From positions 1-7,440 of the forward strand of contig DAFR01000080.1 in the NCBI GenBank assembly GCA_002497965.1: a stretch of 7,440 nt of DNA, in the 5' to 3' direction. Of this stretch, positions 1-5,327 are shown piece after piece (the first letter of the stretch is position 1; each line of letters begins with the position of its first letter). A model generated the notes under the pieces. That model made no database searches. It had not been told where the DNA came from and saw nothing but the letters and a program-made list of their open reading frames with translations. This stretch comes from Methanomicrobiaceae archaeon UBA436. Its GTDB lineage: Archaea; Halobacteriota; Methanomicrobia; Methanomicrobiales; Methanoculleaceae. A program made the translations under genes and the position numbers.

Positions 1-56
1 AGCAGGTACGGAAGATCGCAGAGAGGCTTGAACTGAATATATTCCCTAATATATGA
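1..56 (+). CDS. Possible 3' end of an upstream gene (17 codons visible)
   Basis: The frame starting at base 3 reads QVRKIAERLELNIFPNI and stops at the TGA at 54-56. The basic/amphipathic RKIAERLEL run looks like a normal protein end, whereas the other two forward frames stop earlier, at 29-31 and 34-36. The tail is too short to name a family. If real, this gene lies on the same strand as the BREX operon and about 380 bases before the chosen brxA start, so it is probably a separate transcription unit. The call is tentative because 17 codons could be open by chance. Confidence 0.35.
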   Translation, partial: QVRKIAERLELNIFPNI

Positions 57-433
57 GGAGATTGGGCTGTAACTGTGACCGGGGGCGCCGGCGGGAGCTT
101 GCCCTCCGGTTTCCGCGGTTTGTGCGGTGGCGCGATGATAGGAGCCCAGAGGAAGCAACGACGACCGCCGAGGTTGCTACGATGTTTTACCGCCACAGGG
201 GGGGCGGTGATACGTTTCTTTTCACCCTCTTTGCTGGAAGAAAATGGTGTTCTAAGCGCGGGAGCGTGTCGGGAGAGAGATGAGAGTTATTGAGGTTCAC
301 TGAGTCATTTTCAACTATCGGACAGTTTCTTTCAAATCACTTTTGTCTGACGGTTTTTACCCCCGCTACCCCGGGAGCCTTCATACCGATCTGCCGGTCG
401 GCTGTGTGCGAGGAGCCTTGCTATTTCTCCGGG
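57..433 (+). other. Leader region without a convincing gene
   Basis: Short frames in this stretch (for example 53-283 and 75-293) translate into arginine-, glycine- and cysteine-rich low-quality protein that resembles no family I know and carries no domain signature. The frame of brxA is open back to a TTG at 290, but residues encoded before about 480 look equally unlike protein. The stretch therefore probably holds the promoter and leader of the BREX operon. I see no clear TATA box with a BRE element. The visible structures are a hairpin at 188-209 and a run of seven G at 198-204 inside its loop and right arm. Confidence 0.5.
188..222 (+). terminator. Hairpin plus T-rich run, possible terminator
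   Basis: ACCGCC at 189-194 pairs perfectly with GGCGGT at 203-208 around an 8-base loop, and a T-G pair (188/209) and a T-A pair (187/210) can extend the stem. A T-rich stretch (TTTCTTTT, 215-222) follows after a short spacer. This could end transcription from the upstream gene before the BREX operon begins. Archaeal termination depends mainly on T-runs, and this run is interrupted by a C, so the call is weak. The hairpin might instead be a leader structure of the BREX transcript. Confidence 0.25.
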
Positions 434-1312
434 ATGGCGGGGCTGGCTGGAGGTGTCCGGATAGAAACAGGCTTATCGCGAAAGAGTTTTTCGTTAACTA
501 TTTATCAGGCCGTGAAGATATCCAAAGTCGTGAATACAAATATTCCCGGAAACTGTTCTTTTCCCGAAGAGTTGGGGTTTCTGGACTCTGCAAGCGCTCA
601 CACCGGACGCACTATCATGTTTAAAGAACTTTCTTTGCTGCTCGAAGTTACTCCACATGAGATCTCATTCGATGAGATCCGCAGGAAAGTAGAGCAGGAA
701 AACATCCTCATGAAGAGCAGTGTTTCGGGTAGAGAGAAGAGCTTCTATCACCTGAAATCGTCTTACGGGCTTGATGTACAGGTTCCTGTATTTCGCGCAC
801 TTCGTTTTCTGTGGGATTTTGATCCCCGGGAGAGGCGGATGCTTGCTCTCCAGTGCGCCCTCGCCCGGGATACCATCCTCCGTGCGTCTGCACCGTTTAT
901 TCTCTCCTTAAAGGTTGGAGAGGTGGCCGAGAAAGAGTTGCTGATGGATCTTGTAGAGAAAGAGTACCCTCACAGGTACAGCCCAAAGACGGTCAGGTCT
1001 ATAAGTGAAAATCTTCTCTCATCCTGGACGCAGTCAGGGCATCTGGAAGATAAAAACATGAAAACAAGGGTAAAAGCAACCGCAGGGCCGGCATCAGTTA
1101 CATACGCGCTCTTCCTTGGCTACCTTTGCGGTGTGCGTGGGAAACTGCTCCACAATACCGTATGGGCAAATGTACTGGATGCAACGGATTCGGAAATTCA
1201 AGAATATGTTTACGAATCAGTGAGGAAAGGCTGGCTGATCTACAAGAATGCAGGTGGGATCGTTGAGGTCTCTTTCCCTCCTGATTTTGCTGACGGGATT
1301 CGATGGTTATGA
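434..1312 (+). CDS. brxA: BrxA-like protein, DUF1819 family (BREX)
   Basis: This is a small accessory protein of BREX phage defence. BrxA proteins of this family are reported to bind DNA, but their exact role is unsettled. With the ATG at 434 it has 292 residues. Recognisable stretches are GRTIM (58-62), EENIL-type ENIL (89-92) followed by K-S-S-x-S-G-R-E, the LARD...LRASAP block (143-153), SSWTQSGHL (196-204), and a C-terminal basic segment followed by YALFLGYL. These fit the longer BrxA/DUF1819 relatives found beside BrxB and BrxC, as I recall the family, though it is divergent from E. coli-type BrxA. The start is uncertain: in-frame options are TTG 290, ATG 434, GTG 512, GTG 530 and ATG 617. 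Family-like sequence (FSLTIYQAVKISKVV) already begins near residue 19, which argues against 512, 530 and 617. An AGGAG at 411-415 is the nearest ribosome-site-like motif but is spaced too far (18 bases). GC is about 50%, below that of pglX. BrxE or another type-specific small protein is the alternative identity. Confidence 0.68.
   Translation: MAGLAGGVRIETGLSRKSFSLTIYQAVKISKVVNTNIPGNCSFPEELGFLDSASAHTGRTIMFKELSLLLEVTPHEISFDEIRRKVEQENILMKSSVSGREKSFYHLKSSYGLDVQVPVFRALRFLWDFDPRERRMLALQCALARDTILRASAPFILSLKVGEVAEKELLMDLVEKEYPHRYSPKTVRSISENLLSSWTQSGHLEDKNMKTRVKATAGPASVTYALFLGYLCGVRGKLLHNTVWANVLDATDSEIQEYVYESVRKGWLIYKNAGGIVEVSFPPDFADGIRWL
657..679. repeat. 12-bp palindrome with an adjacent repeat copy
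   Basis: ATGAGATCTCAT at 657-668 is a perfect palindrome. A second ATGAGATC lies at 672-679 and forms, with GATCTCAT at 661-668, an inverted repeat of 8 bp around a 3-base loop (TCG). The repeats fall inside the brxA coding sequence and partly reflect repeated E-I codons (HEISFDEI). They could be coincidental, or a binding site or hairpin near the 5' end of the transcript. Confidence 0.4.
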
Positions 1313-1854
1313 GTAAGATTGACGATCTTATTGTGGCTTACAAAACGCAGGTTTCGTTGGAATGGAATGAGATGCTCTCCGGAGAGGAGAAGGTCTGGTT
1401 CTGCGTCTACGACCCTTCTTACGAGCGGAATATACGCGCTCGTCTCAGTGAATTCAAGATAGTTACCGAACAGGCCAAGCATAACTGGCAAGAGGTTGAC
1501 GTCACCGGGATGTTTGAGAGGTGGCTGGCAGATAACGAATACCTTGAGGACTACTTTGCGGATCCGTCCCTTCTAAAGTATGATCTCGATGACTTTGTTA
1601 CCTGCCTCGCGGATCACCTTGCAGAGAGGTTGAAGGATGCCGACGACTCAACCGTGGTTGCCGTGATCGGCATAGGGAGTCTATACGGAATCGTCCGGGC
1701 GAGTGCAGTTATCGATCGATTGATCAGATCTACGAAAATCCCCGGTCGTCTTATGTTCTTCTTCCCCGGCGACAGGGATGGGCGCAATTATCGGCTGCTG
1801 AAAGCCCGTGACGGCTGGAACTACCTCGCAACGCCTATTGAGGCGCGAGAGTGA
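1309..1854 (+). CDS. brxB: BrxB, DUF1788 family BREX protein
   Basis: This is a small cytoplasmic BREX accessory protein of unknown biochemical activity that is needed for defence in studied type 1 systems. It has 181 residues from the ATG at 1309. Family-like landmarks in order are VWFCVYDP (29-36), HNW (58-60), GIGSLYG (121-127), GRLMFFFPGD (146-155) and the characteristic DGWNYLATPI near the C-terminus (168-177). The FFPG...YRLL...DGWNYLA ending is what I rely on most for the DUF1788 assignment. The ATG at 1309 overlaps the brxA stop as ATGA, the same arrangement as the brxC-pglX junction. An ATG at 1303 would add two residues and cannot be ruled out. No strong ribosome-binding site is seen (a GGGA lies at 1295-1298), so translation probably depends on coupling to brxA. 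The end abuts brxC directly. Confidence 0.87.
   Translation: MSKIDDLIVAYKTQVSLEWNEMLSGEEKVWFCVYDPSYERNIRARLSEFKIVTEQAKHNWQEVDVTGMFERWLADNEYLEDYFADPSLLKYDLDDFVTCLADHLAERLKDADDSTVVAVIGIGSLYGIVRASAVIDRLIRSTKIPGRLMFFFPGDRDGRNYRLLKARDGWNYLATPIEARE
1840..1843 (+). promoter_or_regulatory. Ribosome-binding site for brxC
   Basis: GAGG lies inside the last codons of brxB, 10 bases before the ATG at 1854 and 7 bases before an alternative GTG at 1851. It supports a start at this cluster rather than at the ATG at 1860. It does not decide between 1851 and 1854. Confidence 0.45.
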
Positions 1855-4800
1855 TGAGTATGGTTTCAAATGATTTAATCTTAAACAGAGATGTCTTCCA
1901 GAGGGATCCGCTTACTTATACCATCCCGAACGATGGTGTAACAAAAGTAGGTCCCATCACCACAGAGGACGAGTGGGCTGTTGCCCGCTACGAACTTGAA
2001 AATTTTGTCTGTAAAGGATCGTATCACAGGGGGTTAAAAAATATCCTTGAATCGTTCCTCTATAATCTTGACCAGCCATCGCAGCCCGCAATATGGGTTA
2101 GCGGGTTCTTTGGCTCCGGAAAATCACATCTTGTTCGTGTGCTGGAGTTCCTCTGGTGTGATCTGAAGTTTCCCGATGGGGTGTCTGCACGGGATGTATG
2201 TATGCTCCCGGATGACGTGCGGGACGCCCTAAACGAGCTTACTATTGAGAGCCGCAGGCATGGAGGCATATGGTCAGCTGCGGGTACTCTGAGTGCTGGA
2301 TCCGCTAACGACCCCAGGGTTGCCATACTCCAGGTTGTCCTCCGTTCCGCCGGTCTCCCGGAGGATATCGATACCGCCCGCGTGCACCTCTGGCTCGCAG
2401 AGCTCGGGATCCTCGATGCCGTGCGGGACAGACTCCGCGAACAGGGTCGTGAGAGAGATATGACCCGCCCCTTTGTCTCTCGAAGGTTTGCCGAGGCCCT
2501 CATCGAGTTTAACCCTGATTTCCGTGGTATGGATGTGGAGCAGGTCAGAGAGGATCTTCGACGGCAGTTTGGAGCCGATTTTCAGATGACAAATTCGACC
2601 ATGGTCGAGATGCTCAAGGATATATTTGCCATGAAGAGCACCGTAGCCGGAAAGATGCCTCTGGTGCTGATAGTTCTCGATGAGGTTCAGCAGTACCTGA
2701 CGATCGGGGAGAGATCGGATCAGTTGTTAATCTTCCAGGAGGTCGTTGAGGATTGCTGTAAAAAATTTGGTTCAAAGGTGCTCTTTGTCGCTACAGGACA
2801 GGATGCGCTGCATGCCAACATCCAGTTACAGCGCCTCCAGGATCGGTTTTCCCTGCAGGTTCCACTGGAGTCAAAAGATGTCGACGTGGTGCTCCGTCAG
2901 ACGATCCTCCGGAAGAAGGAGTCGATGAAAGAACCCCTTAAAGGTGTTCTGGAGTCGGTCAGCGGTGAGATCTCACGCCACCTTGACGGATCAAGTCTGG
3001 CACCAAGGCCCGGGGATGAGGATGTTCTGGTGCTTGATTATCCTCTACTGCCTACCAGGAAACGATTCTGGGAACGAGTCCTGCAGAGTGTTGACCGGGG
3101 AGGGATGAGCACCCAGTTGCGCAATCAGTTGCGGTTGACCTTTGAGGGGAGCCGTGAGTTTGCTAAAGATCCAGTCGGAACGGTCATTCCGGCAGATTTC
3201 ATCTTCAACCAGCAGAGCACTTACATGATACGGAACAACATCCTCTACCCAAAGATCTACGAGAGCATCAGCAAGGAGGATGACGGGACGAAGGAGGGGC
3301 GGCTTCGTTCCCGGATAATGGCGCTTCTTTTTCTGATCCAGCTGCTGGATGAATCAATCGGGATCAGAGCCACACCGGATACCCTCACCGATCTCCTGAT
3401 CACAGATCTGACGGCAGGGAGCGAGGACCTGAGGCAGGAAATCCCGACCCATCTCAAAGACCTTCATGACCGCGGGGTGATCGCAAAGGTCGGGGATGAG
3501 TACCGCATCCAGACCGAGGAGGGTAGCATCTGGGAAGGAGATTACCAGCAGCGAAAAGCCAACGCCCGGGCGAGCGATACGAGCATAACGTTCAAGCGGG
3601 ACGAAGTCCTCAGGAACTGTGTCGCCAAACGTCTTGGGAGTTTCTCGCTGTCACAGGGGGTGAGCAGAACCCCGCGCGGGATCGATATAACCTATTTCAC
3701 CCCGCAGAGACCTGAGATCAGGTCGAATGTGCCGGTATGGCTACGGCATGGGTGGGAGGTCACCGAAGCAGGTGTTAAGTCGGAGGCGGCCGCTGAAGGG
3801 AATGAAAGCCCGATGGTGATGGTCTTTTTACCACGGCTGAACCATGATGCGCTAAAGGATGAGATCGCCGGGCTGCTCGCTGCTGAGGGGGTGCTAAGCG
3901 AACGTCCGGCCCCGACCACACCCGAAGGCGATCAGGCTAGGTCCAACATAGAGGCGAAACTCCGCGGCCACATGCAGAGGATCGATTCGCTGGTCGATGA
4001 GATCCTGAAGAACGCACATGTGTATATCGGCGGTGGCACCCCCATCGAGGCTGATTCGTTTGCAGGTGCGGTCAGGAAGGCAGCAGAGCAGGCTGTCCAG
4101 CGTATGTACTACCGGTTCTCTGATGCTGATGCCACGGGATGGGATCGTGTCATCACCCGTGTGAAGAGTGGTGACTGGACACCGATGAAGCAGATCGGGT
4201 TTGAAAGAGAGCCCGAGGAGCATCCGGTCTGCAAGGAGATCCTGAAGCGGCTGAACACGCCGAAGATCGGAAACGAGGTGCGTAAAGCGCTTGAAGCGCC
4301 GCCGTTCGGCTGGCCGCGGGACGCGATAGACGGGGCTTTGATGGTGCTGGCGGCCACCGGTCACCTGAAAGCCCGTTTCAATAACAGGCCGATATATGCT
4401 TCTGATCTGGATAAGACCAAGATTGGGAAGACAACTTTTGAGGCGGAGAATATAGTCCTCTCTCCCAACGAGAAACTTGCGGCCCGCGAACTCTATACGA
4501 AGCTGGGTCTGTCTGCGGAGCCGGGGCGTGAGGTGGAAGAGGCGGTGATCTTCCTTGAGCGTCTCCGTTCCCTTATCGAGGCTACCGGTGGCGACCCCCC
4601 GCTGCCGCCACGAGAGTCGCCCACTTACCTTGCTGAACTCCAGGCATACTCAGGCAACCAGTTGGTGCGGGAACTGGTTGGACGGCGTGAGGTTATCAAA
4701 CAGGATATTGAGAGGTGGAAGACGATAAAGGCCAAGATCGAGGAGCGGAAGCCTGCATGGGATGCACTGCAGCATCTGGTCTCGCACGCTGAGGGGTTTG

Positions 4801-5327
4801 AGGATCTTGATGATATCAGGACCGAGATGGAAGCGATCTGTAAGAATCGGAGTCTGCTCCACGATCCTGATCCGGTCGAACCGCTGCTTGCTGATCTTCG
4901 GAAGGGGCTGCGTGAAGCCCTGAATACCGGGATCACCCGCATGGAGGAGGCGCGAAAGGAGGTGCTCACTGCACTTGAGGCTGATCCTGACTGGCAGAGA
5001 CTTGATGATGCAGACCGGGCACGTCTGATCCGGGAATACAATCTCGGTGAGTCATTGCCGTTGAAGATAGGGACAGACGCTGAGATAGTGGAGCACCTTA
5101 GAAAGACTCCGCTGACGTTTTTCGATGACCGCGTGATGCTGGTCAGGGGGGCGCTTGACCAGATAAGGGTTGCGGTGGCAAAGATCCTTGAGCCAAAGAC
5201 GGTGATTGTCTCTCTTGGGGCGCCGGTGACGGTGAAGACCCTGGATGATCTCGATGCATACCTGAAGGGTGTCCGCAGGCGGGCGCTGGCTGAACTTGAG
5301 AAGGGGACTCCGGTGATGCTCAGATGA
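1854..5327 (+). CDS. brxC: BrxC, BREX P-loop ATPase
   Basis: This is the large ATPase of the BREX defence complex (BrxC/PglY family). It has 1157 residues from the ATG at 1854, close to the roughly 1200 usual for the family. The N-terminal AAA-like ATPase is intact: Walker A GFFGSGKSH at about 84-92, Walker B LVLIVLDEVQQ at about 270-280 with the D-E pair, a sensor-like VLFVATGQD near 309-317, and LQDRF with a candidate arginine finger near 331. A winged-helix-like stretch (LKDLHDRGVI ... EYRIQTEEG ... W) sits near 530-565. The last third, about 920-1060, is charged and helix-rich (VIKQDIERWKTIKAKIEERK, later RMEEARKEVL) and is probably coiled coil. The gene overlaps the brxB stop by one base (TGATG) and the pglX start by four (ATGA). 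A GTG at 1851 is an alternative start. By family knowledge it works with PglX and PglZ to inhibit phage replication; the exact reaction driven by ATP is not settled. No frameshift or lost catalytic residue is seen. Confidence 0.93.
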   Translation: MSMVSNDLILNRDVFQRDPLTYTIPNDGVTKVGPITTEDEWAVARYELENFVCKGSYHRGLKNILESFLYNLDQPSQPAIWVSGFFGSGKSHLVRVLEFLWCDLKFPDGVSARDVCMLPDDVRDALNELTIESRRHGGIWSAAGTLSAGSANDPRVAILQVVLRSAGLPEDIDTARVHLWLAELGILDAVRDRLREQGRERDMTRPFVSRRFAEALIEFNPDFRGMDVEQVREDLRRQFGADFQMTNSTMVEMLKDIFAMKSTVAGKMPLVLIVLDEVQQYLTIGERSDQLLIFQEVVEDCCKKFGSKVLFVATGQDALHANIQLQRLQDRFSLQVPLESKDVDVVLRQTILRKKESMKEPLKGVLESVSGEISRHLDGSSLAPRPGDEDVLVLDYPLLPTRKRFWERVLQSVDRGGMSTQLRNQLRLTFEGSREFAKDPVGTVIPADFIFNQQSTYMIRNNILYPKIYESISKEDDGTKEGRLRSRIMALLFLIQLLDESIGIRATPDTLTDLLITDLTAGSEDLRQEIPTHLKDLHDRGVIAKVGDEYRIQTEEGSIWEGDYQQRKANARASDTSITFKRDEVLRNCVAKRLGSFSLSQGVSRTPRGIDITYFTPQRPEIRSNVPVWLRHGWEVTEAGVKSEAAAEGNESPMVMVFLPRLNHDALKDEIAGLLAAEGVLSERPAPTTPEGDQARSNIEAKLRGHMQRIDSLVDEILKNAHVYIGGGTPIEADSFAGAVRKAAEQAVQRMYYRFSDADATGWDRVITRVKSGDWTPMKQIGFEREPEEHPVCKEILKRLNTPKIGNEVRKALEAPPFGWPRDAIDGALMVLAATGHLKARFNNRPIYASDLDKTKIGKTTFEAENIVLSPNEKLAARELYTKLGLSAEPGREVEEAVIFLERLRSLIEATGGDPPLPPRESPTYLAELQAYSGNQLVRELVGRREVIKQDIERWKTIKAKIEERKPAWDALQHLVSHAEGFEDLDDIRTEMEAICKNRSLLHDPDPVEPLLADLRKGLREALNTGITRMEEARKEVLTALEADPDWQRLDDADRARLIREYNLGESLPLKIGTDAEIVEHLRKTPLTFFDDRVMLVRGALDQIRVAVAKILEPKTVIVSLGAPVTVKTLDDLDAYLKGVRRRALAELEKGTPVMLR
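5312..5317 (+). promoter_or_regulatory. Ribosome-binding site for pglX (GGTGAT)
   Basis: GGTGAT lies in the last codons of brxC, ending 6 bases before the pglX ATG at 5324. It matches the downstream half of the extended Shine-Dalgarno sequence (AGGAGGTGATC) complementary to the 16S rRNA tail, a form often used in methanogens. It supports the ATG at 5324, together with the ATGA overlap. Confidence 0.5.

Noticed and set aside
53..293. Two overlapping short plus-strand frames (53-283 and 75-293) as small genes
   Set aside because: Both translate to arginine- and glycine-rich sequence without a plausible fold or family, and neither has a well-placed ribosome-binding site.
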